DNA from: DASPJQ01 sp035299065 | GTDB lineage: Bacteria > Bacteroidota > Bacteroidia > Flavobacteriales_D > UBA2798 | Assembly: GCA_035299065.1 (NCBI GenBank) | Contig: DATGXI010000139.1 | Location: 1-35,772, forward strand | Reading direction: 5' to 3' | Length of the DNA stretch: 35,772 nt | Shown: piece after piece, positions 7,848 through 14,717 of the stretch | Numbering within the stretch: the stretch's first letter is position 1 | Layout of the letters: each line of letters starts with the position of its first letter | Made by a program: the position numbers and the translations under genes | Notes under the pieces: generated by a model | Database searches by the model: none | Seen by the model: only the letters and a program-made list of their open reading frames with translations | Told to the model about the DNA's origin: nothing

Positions 7848-10097
7848 ATGTCAAAAAGCACCCCCGTAGGAAAACCTGAAACTGTTGAAACCGCCAGGCA
7901 ACTTGGCCTTTTACCTGAAGAATATGATAAGATCAAGGAAATTCTTGGTCGTACACCAAACTTTACCGAACTGTCAATTTACTCGGTTATGTGGAGTGAG
8001 CATTGCTCCTATAAAAACTCTATAGTTTGGTTAAAAACATTGCCAAAAAAAGGTCCGCATATGCTGGCCGAAGCAGGCGATGAAAATGCAGGGCTTGTTG
8101 ACATAGGTGATGGGCTTGCCTGTGCATTTAAAATTGAATCACATAACCACCCATCGGCACTTGAACCTTACCAGGGCGCAGCTACTGGTGTGGGTGGCAT
8201 TAACCGCGATATTTTTACCATGGGTGCACGTCCTATAGCACAAATGAACTCGTTGCGTTTTGGCGACATTAACCAGGCGCGTACCAAGTGGCTGGTAAAA
8301 GGTGTTTCAAAAGGCATTGGCGATTATGGAAATGCTTTTGGTATTCCAATTGTGGCCGGTGAAGTTTTTTTTGACGATAGTTTTAACCAGAACCCACTTG
8401 TAAATGCGTTCAGTGCGGGCATTATGAAAGTGGGCAATACCATTTCAGCCACCGCAGGAACAGAAGCCGGAAATCCTGTTTTCATTGTAGGATCGGCAAC
8501 CGGTAAGGACGGAATTCACGGTGCGGCTTTCGCATCAAAAGACATTACCGAAGATTCTGCAAAAGACCTTCCATCGGTACAGGTAGGTGATCCGTTCCAG
8601 GAAAAATTATTGCTTGAAGCAACAATGGAATTGGCAAAAACCGATTTGATTGTTGGTATGCAGGATATGGGGGCTGCGGGCATTACCTGTTCAACCAGTG
8701 AAATGAGTGCAAAAGGCGGAGTGGGAATGAAAATTAACCTGGATGTTGTTCCTACGCGCCAGCAAGGCATGGTTCCGTTTGAAATTTTATTGAGCGAATC
8801 GCAGGAACGTATGCTGGTGGTAATTAAAAAAGGCCATGAAGCAGAAGTGAAAAAAATCTTTGATAAATGGGATTTGAACTGCGAGCAAATAGGCGAGGTA
8901 ACCAATACAAAACGTGTTGAGTTTTGGTTCAAAGGTGAATTGGTTGCCGATGTGCCTGCCGATACGTTGGTATTGGGAGGAGGCGCTCCTGTTTACAAAC
9001 GCGAGTACAAAGAGCCTGCGTATTATGCCGAGACCAAAAAATTCGACTTCAAAAAAATAAAAGAGCCTAAAAATTTAAAGGAAGTTGCATTCAAAATGCT
9101 TGCCTATCCAAACATTGCATCAAAAAGGTGGATTTACGAGCAATACGACAGCATGGTTGGTACCGTAAACATGACTACCAACAATCCGTCTGATGCAGGT
9201 TTGGTGAATTTAAAAGAAAGTAAAAAAGCACTTGCCATGAGTGTTGACTGCAACTCGCGTTACGTACATGCCGATCCTGAGATAGGAACATCCATTGCTG
9301 TTTGTGAAGCAGCGCGCAACATTTCCTGTTCAGGCGGATACCCAAGTGCCATTACCAACTGTTTGAATTTTGGTAACCCGTATAATCCTGAAAGCTACTG
9401 GCAGTTTGTTGGAGCAATCAAAGGAATGGGCAAAGCCTGCGAAGCATTGAAAACACCTGTTACAGGAGGCAACGTTAGTTTTTACAACCAAAGCAACATT
9501 GACGGTAAAGAAATTCCGGTATTCCCAACGCCTACCATTGGTATGATAGGGTTGGTTCCCGACAAAACAAAAACCATGTCGCTTAACTTCAAAGTAAAAG
9601 GCGATTTAATTTTTATCATTGGTAAAACACCTGAAGACATTAACTCATCAGAATATTTATACCACTACCACGGTGTAAAATTATCGCCACCGCCTTATTT
9701 TAACATGGATGAGGAACTGCGTATACACGATACCGTTAGAACCCTGAGTGAAAAACGCCTTATTACAGCTGCGCATGATTGCAGCGAGGGTGGTTTATGG
9801 GTTGCTTTGGTTGAAATGTGTTTGCCAAATTCTCTTGGTTTTGATATTGAAACCGATTCAGATGTGCGTCCTGATGCGTATATGTTTGGCGAGGCGCAGG
9901 GTCGCATTGTAGTAAGTGTTGATCCGAATTCAGAGGAAGATTTCCTGGAGTACATGGTTGACAATAAAATTCCGTTTACCCTTTTAGGTCATGTTACCAA
10001 AGGTAAATTCCAGGTTGACGGAGAGCCGTTTGGGAATGTTGCTGAAGCGAAAGAGATTTATGAAAATGCACTTGGTAAATTAATCGAAGCTAATTAG
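7848..10097 (+). CDS. purL: Phosphoribosylformylglycinamidine synthase, small PurL subunit
   Basis: 749 aa, the length of the small PurL form, which catalyses the ATP-dependent conversion of FGAR to FGAM in purine synthesis using ammonia delivered by PurQ with PurS. Visible signatures: 'MWSEHCSYKNS' with the conserved His52; the nucleotide-binding 'ESHNHPSALEPYQGAATGVGG' region near 95-116; 'MQDMGAAGITCSTSEM' near 270; 'LSESQERML'; and 'AAHDCSEGG' near 640. The two AIRS-type halves are both present. I place the start at 7848: upstream ATGs in the same frame (for example 7659) would add 63 residues read from low-complexity repeat sequence. purQ and purS are not adjacent, so they must be elsewhere or the ammonia source differs. 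It is followed 34 bp later by dapD on the same strand. Confidence 0.95.
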   Translation: MSKSTPVGKPETVETARQLGLLPEEYDKIKEILGRTPNFTELSIYSVMWSEHCSYKNSIVWLKTLPKKGPHMLAEAGDENAGLVDIGDGLACAFKIESHNHPSALEPYQGAATGVGGINRDIFTMGARPIAQMNSLRFGDINQARTKWLVKGVSKGIGDYGNAFGIPIVAGEVFFDDSFNQNPLVNAFSAGIMKVGNTISATAGTEAGNPVFIVGSATGKDGIHGAAFASKDITEDSAKDLPSVQVGDPFQEKLLLEATMELAKTDLIVGMQDMGAAGITCSTSEMSAKGGVGMKINLDVVPTRQQGMVPFEILLSESQERMLVVIKKGHEAEVKKIFDKWDLNCEQIGEVTNTKRVEFWFKGELVADVPADTLVLGGGAPVYKREYKEPAYYAETKKFDFKKIKEPKNLKEVAFKMLAYPNIASKRWIYEQYDSMVGTVNMTTNNPSDAGLVNLKESKKALAMSVDCNSRYVHADPEIGTSIAVCEAARNISCSGGYPSAITNCLNFGNPYNPESYWQFVGAIKGMGKACEALKTPVTGGNVSFYNQSNIDGKEIPVFPTPTIGMIGLVPDKTKTMSLNFKVKGDLIFIIGKTPEDINSSEYLYHYHGVKLSPPPYFNMDEELRIHDTVRTLSEKRLITAAHDCSEGGLWVALVEMCLPNSLGFDIETDSDVRPDAYMFGEAQGRIVVSVDPNSEEDFLEYMVDNKIPFTLLGHVTKGKFQVDGEPFGNVAEAKEIYENALGKLIEAN

Positions 10098-10127
10098 CGT
10101 ATAAGCTGGTTAGCTGATAAGCTAATT
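10087..10127. repeat. 'AAGCTAATT' repeat / hairpin between purL and dapD
   Basis: AAGCTAATT occurs at 10087-10095 and again at 10119-10127, with TTAGCTGATAAGC variants between. AATTAGC (10092-10098) and GCTAATT (10121-10127) can also form a 7-bp stem. The first copy overlaps the purL stop codon and the second ends 4 bp before the dapD start. It could fold in the intercistronic RNA, but there is no U-tract, so it does not look like a terminator. Confidence 0.45.
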
Positions 10128-10131
10128 TAAG

Positions 10132-10941
10132 ATGTTAAAAGAACTCATTGAAGCGGCATGGACCAACCGCGAATTATTAAAGGACCAGCGCACCATTGAT
10201 GCCATTGAGGCGGTAATTGAACAGTTGGACAAAGGTACATTGCGTGTAGCCGAACCCATTGCCACAGGCTGGCAGGTAAATGACTGGGTAAAGAAAGCAG
10301 TGATCATGTATTTTCCAACCCGCCAAATGGAAACGCTTCATGCGGGGCCTATGGAGTTTCACGATAAAATGAAATTAAAATCCAATTATGCTGAATTGGG
10401 CGTACGCGTTGTGCCGCATGCTGTGGCGCGTTATGGTGCTTATTTGGCCAAAGGCGTTATCATGATGCCAAGCTATGTAAACATAGGAGCATATGTTGAC
10501 AGCGGCACCATGGTTGATACCTGGGCAACTGTAGGTTCATGTGCGCAAATTGGAAAAGATGTTCACCTGAGTGGAGGAGTGGGCATTGGCGGTGTTTTAG
10601 AACCAGTGCAGGCAGCCCCGGTGATTATTGAAGACGGAGCGTTTTTAGGCAGCCGCAGCATTGTGGTGGAAGGTGTTCGTGTGGGTAAACAGGCTGTATT
10701 GGGTGCAAATGTAGTGTTAACGGCATCCACAAAAATAATTGATGTTACCGAAGACAAGCACATTGAAATGAAGGGCTATGTTCCTGAACGCAGTGTAGTC
10801 ATTCCGGGTTCGTATGCTAAACAATTTCCTGCAGGCGAATTCCATGTGCCCTGTGCTTTGATTATTGGTAAACGTAAAGAAAGCACCGACCTTAAAACAT
10901 CGTTGAACGATGCGTTAAGGGAACATAATGTAGCGGTTTAA
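10132..10941 (+). CDS. dapD: 2,3,4,5-tetrahydropyridine-2,6-dicarboxylate N-succinyltransferase
   Basis: 269 aa, full length for DapD. The enzyme transfers succinyl from succinyl-CoA to tetrahydrodipicolinate in the succinylase branch of lysine and meso-diaminopimelate synthesis, so it feeds both protein and peptidoglycan. An alpha-helical N-terminal domain (1-100) is followed by a left-handed beta-helix of hexapeptide repeats; 'MMPSYVNIGAYVDSGTMVDT', 'GSCAQIGKDVHLSGGVGIGG' and 'VLEPVQAAPVIIEDGAFLGS' are characteristic of the family. It lies 34 bp after purL and may be cotranscribed with it, though the two pathways are unrelated. Confidence 0.95.
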   Translation: MLKELIEAAWTNRELLKDQRTIDAIEAVIEQLDKGTLRVAEPIATGWQVNDWVKKAVIMYFPTRQMETLHAGPMEFHDKMKLKSNYAELGVRVVPHAVARYGAYLAKGVIMMPSYVNIGAYVDSGTMVDTWATVGSCAQIGKDVHLSGGVGIGGVLEPVQAAPVIIEDGAFLGSRSIVVEGVRVGKQAVLGANVVLTASTKIIDVTEDKHIEMKGYVPERSVVIPGSYAKQFPAGEFHVPCALIIGKRKESTDLKTSLNDALREHNVAV

Positions 10942-10994
10942 AAAAACAGAAAACAGGAAGTTGTTTTTTTAGTGTATACGTATATCACTTCCTG
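10941..10994 (+). terminator. Inverted repeats with T-tract after dapD (possible terminator)
   Basis: Just after the dapD stop, an A-run (AAAAAACA, 10941-10948) can pair with TGTTTTTT (10962-10969). A second, overlapping pair is CAGGAAGT (10954-10961) with ACTTCCTG (10987-10994), 8 bp perfect, and its loop holds a smaller stem (AGTG/CACT around 10971-10989). The T-tract at 10964-10970 fits an intrinsic or bidirectional terminator between convergent genes, but the stems are AT-rich and compete with one another. Confidence 0.35.
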
Positions 10995-11125
10995 AATTCT
11001 CTTTTTTCGTTTTCGTGTAAAAACTCCACTTTGTGTTTATCAATATTAGTCACCACAAGTTCATCTGCTTTTTCTCCTTTTCGTAAAATGCGTTGTTTGT
11101 AGGCTACTGAATTTCGAATTACGAA
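10985..11125 (-). pseudogene. In-frame detached C-terminal tail of the patatin gene
   Basis: Directly after the TAA stop of the patatin gene (11126-11128) the same frame stays open for 46 codons to a TGA at 10985-10987. The first six residues (FVIRNS) come from the low-complexity repeat. The remaining 40, including 'YKQRILRKGEKADELVV' and 'KHKVEFLHENEKREFRK', look like ordinary protein sequence. A stop at 10985 would leave a 43-bp gap to the convergent dapD gene, similar to the 32-bp gap at the other convergent pair. I infer that the repeat introduced the upstream stop and this is the former C-terminus. A chance open frame is the alternative. Confidence 0.5.
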
Positions 11126-11154
11126 TTACGAATTATGAATTTCGAATTTCGAAT
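11110..11154. repeat. 'AATTTCGAATTACGAATT' word repeat at the 3' end of the patatin gene
   Basis: About 45 bp of near-tandem 8-9 bp units (AATTTCGA, AATTACG, AATTATG). It is partly coding: the last residues of the patatin reading frame, 'SKFEIHNS', and its TAA stop are made from it. Being a degenerate tandem array, it could have grown by slippage or arrived as an insertion. Confidence 0.7.
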
Positions 11155-12919
11155 CTCCAAGCAACCCCGCGTCATTCAAATCCTCAATAATCCAGGTAAC
11201 CGCTCCCTTAACAGCAGCATCGCGTATTTTCTTTTTAATGCTGCGCATAATGATCCACACAAATGGTTTTCCAATAAAACCACCCAACGACCCAAAAAAA
11301 CGTTGTGCTGCATTTTTCCTGAACCATTCTTCGGCCAATGCCGATTTGGGTTTTTCAGGGTCGCCACTTGTAAATTTTTCAGCCGCATTCAACATGGCAT
11401 CAACCCGTTTTGCCAATGGTTTTTCCAGTTCTTTCAGTTTATGCAAGGGGTAAACCGGCAGGGCAGGTGAGGGCACTTCTGAACCGGCATCGTTTATGCG
11501 CACATCGGGTATAATGGGTAAATATGTTTTTCCGTCAACCACATCTTTATATTTGTCAACCATGTTTTTTGACCAGCCGCGGTGTATAGCGTTGTTGTTT
11601 TCCTCGTTTTCACTATACGGCATGGTAAAATGTTTGCGCAAAAATAATTGCGCATTCCTGCGGCCCAATTGATAATCGTGCTCGCGAAAGGCCTTGTAAA
11701 AAAATCCGCCAAATGCACCCACGGTTGCACAGCACAAAGGCTGTTTGCGCCCTGACTTTACCGGTATAATCAAAAATTTCAAATAATTATTATCGCCATA
11801 AGCATCAATCAAATCGGGTACTTTGAATGACGATTGCGAGCGCAGGGCGGCAACAATGCGCGGGGCAACATGGTTTAATCCTGTTTTTAAATCGTCCGTA
11901 TCCGGAAAATCTTCTTCGCTGGGAAACGGATCAATCATGATGGTGGTGCGGTTGGTTTTGTTGTATGAAATATCTTCACCGTGTTTTTTGCCGGCACGCG
12001 CGTTTAGTATCCGTTCAGTTTCACCAAAAGGTTCGTTGTTGAACGTGCCGCCATCAATGTTGAGTGAATGGTAATTGTTGTCATTGCCGCGTTGCACATA
12101 AACCGTGTCACGCATTACAGGGTCTGACAGGCCAATGGTGGCATCAGCTTTGTTGTAATAATACCGTGCATTGCGTGTAAGCGGCCTTGGTTCAAGGCCA
12201 ATGGGAAAAGCACCTGTTGCCACGGCTGATTTGCGCAGTAGGTCAACATGCAAAGCATTGGCATAATTCAGTTCAAGAAAGTCAGAGGTGGGGCCCGCAG
12301 TGGTGTTCAGTTTAAAATGCATGAAGTCACGGTGCAGGGTCATAAGGTGTTTTTTAATGCCTGCATTTGTTTTGAATTCTATACCGTAGCGCGTGCCACG
12401 TAAATTGGCAATGGTAAGCAACGTGTCAAGGTGTTTGCTTACATATGCAGGCAATTTGGTTTGTTCAAGGTTGTATACTGCTTTTTCTGATATGCGTGTA
12501 AGCGGTTGTGAATTAAGCAGGCTTACAATCCCGTTTTTTTCAATGTCACCGGTGTCAAGCATTTTTTTAATGGTGCCTTCTTCTTCCTGCTCATCGTCCA
12601 GTTCAATCCATGCTTTGTACATTTTGCTTTTTTTGTTGGCCAGTTCATCAACGGTAAATCCTTCGGCCAGCATGGCGCTTGTAATTACGGCACACATACC
12701 ACCTGCCGATGCGCCTGCAACAATTTCAATCACTACATTGTGCATGGGCGTGTCAGGATAGGGCAGTGCTGCGCCTGTTGCAGCTGCGGCTTTATTGGCA
12801 TCTTTTTGCTGTTGCCAGCGTTCCATGGTTTCAAGAATATAGTCCATGGCCCCGGCTGTGTATGAACCGGCCGTTACAGCACCGGCCATGCAAATGCCCA
12901 GGTGAAAGGGTTGTTCCAT
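11126..12919 (-). CDS. Patatin-like phospholipase family protein (3' end altered by repeat)
   Basis: 597 aa. The patatin catalytic dyad is visible: nucleophile Ser71 in 'GASAGG' (G-x-S-x-G) and Asp in 'NIDGGTFNNEPFG' near residue 290 (D-G-G). The oxyanion-hole region near the N-terminus reads 'GICMAGAVTAGSYTAGAM' in place of the usual GGxRG, a variant arrangement. Patatins hydrolyse acyl chains of lipids; the substrate is unknown and no signal peptide is present, so it is probably cytoplasmic or peripherally membrane-bound through the hydrophobic stretch 'FGSLGGFIGKPFVWIIM' near the C-terminus. The last eight or so residues are encoded by a low-complexity repeat, and protein-like sequence continues in frame after the stop, so the present end is probably not the ancestral one. 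Upstream bases 12920-13016 show no clear promoter. Confidence 0.85.
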   Translation of the reverse strand: MEQPFHLGICMAGAVTAGSYTAGAMDYILETMERWQQQKDANKAAAATGAALPYPDTPMHNVVIEIVAGASAGGMCAVITSAMLAEGFTVDELANKKSKMYKAWIELDDEQEEEGTIKKMLDTGDIEKNGIVSLLNSQPLTRISEKAVYNLEQTKLPAYVSKHLDTLLTIANLRGTRYGIEFKTNAGIKKHLMTLHRDFMHFKLNTTAGPTSDFLELNYANALHVDLLRKSAVATGAFPIGLEPRPLTRNARYYYNKADATIGLSDPVMRDTVYVQRGNDNNYHSLNIDGGTFNNEPFGETERILNARAGKKHGEDISYNKTNRTTIMIDPFPSEEDFPDTDDLKTGLNHVAPRIVAALRSQSSFKVPDLIDAYGDNNYLKFLIIPVKSGRKQPLCCATVGAFGGFFYKAFREHDYQLGRRNAQLFLRKHFTMPYSENEENNNAIHRGWSKNMVDKYKDVVDGKTYLPIIPDVRINDAGSEVPSPALPVYPLHKLKELEKPLAKRVDAMLNAAEKFTSGDPEKPKSALAEEWFRKNAAQRFFGSLGGFIGKPFVWIIMRSIKKKIRDAAVKGAVTWIIEDLNDAGLLGDSKFEIHNS

Positions 12920-13016
12920 AAAAAAAGTTATTGAAACCCTAAAATAATAAATTATTTGGTAAGCCGGAGTGTGTTATGTGGTAAACAGGTAAGTGAAAAT
13001 AAGTACATGTATTTTT

Positions 13017-13208
13017 TTTGGCCGCCTGCCGCTGGTAAAATCATCTTTTTGTATAAAATTTATATACACCAGCGTCACCGGGCTTTACGGCTTACTTCGC
13101 TTGCAGTTTGCTATGTTGTTTGGTTTGCGGTGGCTTCCTGCGGTCGCCTCCTCAACCAACAACATTACGCAAACCGCTGCGCTTCGTGCCGCCTTCAATC
13201 CCTGGCGG
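13017..13208 (+). repeat. Dispersed repeat element, copy 1 (70-bp hairpin module plus ATCCCTGGCGG end)
   Basis: Bases 13017-13086 are identical over 70 bp to 13785-13854. The module carries nested inverted repeats: CGCTGGT (13030-13036) pairs with ACCAGCG (13068-13074), and GTATA (13051-13055) pairs with TATAC (13063-13067). The element then has a non-conserved middle, which itself holds GGTTTGCG/CGCAAACC at 13122-13129 and 13168-13175, and ends in ATCCCTGGCGG (13198-13208), an 11-mer also closing copy 2. Open frames across it give a peptide with 'WPPAAGKIIFLYKIYIHQ', which I take as spurious translation of the repeat. Confidence 0.8.
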
Positions 13209-13337
13209 AGGGGGATGAAAGCAACATGCAGGGTTTGTAAAACGAAATGAATTTCAATTGGACAAAGTCGTTTATTTCAGACGCCTCGCGGCACAATGCT
13301 TTCTCAAAACCATAAACAATGGGATCATGTTTTCATA

Positions 13338-13348
13338 ATCCCTGGCGG
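13338..13348 (+). repeat. Third ATCCCTGGCGG, probable remnant end of the dispersed repeat
   Basis: The same 11-mer that closes both full repeat copies occurs here without a 70-bp module before it, directly next to the transposase fragment. It is probably the 3' end of a third, truncated copy. Bases 13209-13337 between it and copy 1 show nothing I recognise. Confidence 0.5.
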
Positions 13349-13639
13349 GGTTTAGCCAATGGTATTCACAACAATAACCTTGAATCATTCAACAGTAAAC
13401 TCAAACGAAAGCTTTTCCAGTTGCTTGATCTTTCCGCGCATGAAAAAGTGCCGCAGCAAATGGAGAAATTCAGAAACACGTATAATAACATTCCGCAAGC
13501 TCTCTTAAAAACATTATCACCAAACGAAGTTCTTAACGGGTTAATTCCAGGTGAAAACGTATGGCCTGAGCTTGAAAACGCCATTGACGAAGCCCGTAAC
13601 ACCCGTTTACTCACCAATATGATCAGCTGTTGCAGGTAA
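13349..13639 (+). pseudogene. DDE transposase/integrase-core C-terminal fragment
   Basis: About 96 residues matching the end of rve-type transposases such as IS3-like OrfB: 'NNNLESFNSKLKRKL' contains the third acidic residue (Glu, codon 13382-13384) of the DDE triad, followed by a helical segment, 'YNNIPQALLKTLSPNEVLNG' (the usual YN..RPH.AL..LTP.E.L) and a C-terminal tail. The two catalytic Asp residues and everything upstream are missing, and the frame starts next to repeat sequence, so this is a dead remnant. No terminal inverted repeats or target duplication were recognised. The exact insertion-sequence family cannot be set from the tail alone. Confidence 0.75.
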
Positions 13640-13784
13640 AAAAAGTAAAATTTAAACCTCCCTATGCAGCATATTGAACACCAGTAACTGTGCAATTATT
13701 TGCACTGCAAAATCTCAAAATGTCGTGAAATGTGGAGCGGTTTTTTGTGGTTTAATAGTGGCTATGAAATAAATATAAGAATTA

Positions 13785-13934
13785 TTTGGCCGCCTGCCGC
13801 TGGTAAAATCATCTTTTTGTATAAAATTTATATACACCAGCGTCACCGGGCTTTCGCTAATAGTCCTCACCTTAATTTTTTACATGAACTTAATTTCACA
13901 GTGGCTGCGGGCTATCACGCTCTATCCCTGGCGG
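13785..13934 (+). repeat. Dispersed repeat element, copy 2
   Basis: Starts with the same perfect 70-bp module as copy 1 (13785-13854), with the same nested stems, and closes with ATCCCTGGCGG at 13924-13934. The middle (13855-13923) is shorter than in copy 1 (69 against 111 bp) and not obviously related to it. Both copies have the same orientation, and their 70-bp modules are 768 bp apart. The transposase fragment lies between them. Bases 13640-13784 before this copy show nothing I recognise. Confidence 0.8.
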
Positions 13935-14013
13935 AACTTGAAAAGGGTTGCACTGGCGGGGTTTTCGGTCCAATAAAAGTTAACCAGTAAATCAATGAAC
14001 CTAAAATATAATT

Positions 14014-14073
14014 TTATTCTACCGTGTACTTTTGTGTGCCAATTCGTTTAAATTCAAAACTAATCTCTTCCAT
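14014..14073 (-). other. 19-codon open frame, possible remnant of a gene start
   Basis: An ATG at 14071-14073 opens a 19-aa frame ending in 'EFKRIGTQKYTVE' then TAA. It starts 1 bp after the stop of the open segment upstream, the spacing of an operon partner. The composition is protein-like, but it ends shortly before the repeat mosaic begins. It may be a truncated gene or chance. Confidence 0.2.
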
Positions 14074-14074
14074 T

Positions 14075-14212
14075 TTAAGCCTGTTTTTCAGCTTCAATTG
14101 TAGTTTTATATGTTTTGACTTTTTCTTTTTCAAAACCTTTTTTGTTGTTTTTCAATTCTTTAAATCTATGTACTCGAATGTTACAATACCAGTGGTGTAT
14201 CTGCTTTTTATT
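14075..14212 (-). pseudogene. 45-codon open segment in frame after the small exported protein
   Basis: The frame of the 163-aa gene remains open after its TAA stop for 45 codons, to a TAA at 14075-14077. The second half ('VHRFKELKNNKKGFEKEKV' to 'IEAEKQA') is lysine/glutamate-rich and protein-like; there is no good start codon. It could be a leftover of another immunity-type gene or a former extension. AT-rich DNA makes a stop-free run of this length somewhat unlikely but not decisive. Confidence 0.25.
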
Positions 14213-14704
14213 TTAAAACATATCTACAATTGAAGGCATTTGAGATCCATTACCTTTAGTTTTTTTTCTACGTATTTTTTTTCTGTTATATCCAACAGAA
14301 ACTTTCTTGCCATTTTCGAAATTAGTGCTGGATTTATAAATTACATTTTTATTTTTATAACTATAATAATACCAGGTTTCGTGTTGCTTGCCTCTAAAAT
14401 ATTTACCAATTATACAAAACTTTCCTTCTTTATAAACCAAACACCACCCATGTCGTGTATTTGTTGAGTCTAATTGAAAGTACATTTTTATTCCATCATC
14501 TTCCAAACCATTTATTGTTATTGAATCTATCGCGAATATTGTAGATTCAACAGGCTTAAATGTAATTAGATCCGGAAAATAAACCGTTTTTTCAAAAATC
14601 ACATTCTTTTTCGAACTGATTAATTGATTAAGCAGAGATTGTGTTTTGGCACAGGTACATCCTAGAAAAAAAATGAAGATGTAGAATATTTTAAAAAAGT
14701 TCAT
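14213..14704 (-). CDS. Small exported MORN/YwqK-like protein, candidate immunity protein of the RHS toxin
   Basis: 163 aa starting 13 bp after the stop of the giant RHS gene. The N-terminus is a strongly hydrophobic signal, with 'FFLGCTCAK' suggesting a lipoprotein although the lipobox is not canonical. The C-terminal half has a MORN/YwqK-like pattern, 'GKYFRGKQHETWYYYSYKNK' followed by 'NFENGKKVSVGYN'. The tail is very basic. The gene is AT-rich (a sampled 60-base line is 30% GC, against 55% in a line of the RHS repeat region). Position and composition match an immunity gene paired with a variable RHS C-terminal domain; an export signal would place protection in the envelope. That role is inference from context; the sequence alone says only 'small exported protein'. 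Confidence 0.65.
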   Translation of the reverse strand: MNFFKIFYIFIFFLGCTCAKTQSLLNQLISSKKNVIFEKTVYFPDLITFKPVESTIFAIDSITINGLEDDGIKMYFQLDSTNTRHGWCLVYKEGKFCIIGKYFRGKQHETWYYYSYKNKNVIYKSSTNFENGKKVSVGYNRKKIRRKKTKGNGSQMPSIVDMF

Positions 14705-14717
14705 AATTAAAAATTAA

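Noticed and set aside
8516..8932. 138-codon minus-strand frame inside purL
   Set aside because: Antisense shadow of a clear conserved gene; no start context and no recognisable motif.
12956..13250. Open frames of 85-94 codons over repeat copy 1 (and a similar one at 13700-13990)
   Set aside because: Both translate the same 70-bp DNA repeat ('WPPAAGKIIFLYKIYIHQ') and then diverge; best explained as non-coding repeat sequence.
13349..13639. Intact insertion sequence
   Set aside because: Only the C-terminal part with one of three catalytic acidic residues is present, and no terminal inverted repeats or target duplication were found.
13017..13854. Possible CRISPR array
   Set aside because: Only two 70-bp copies, 768 bp apart, with a transposase fragment between and no cas genes.
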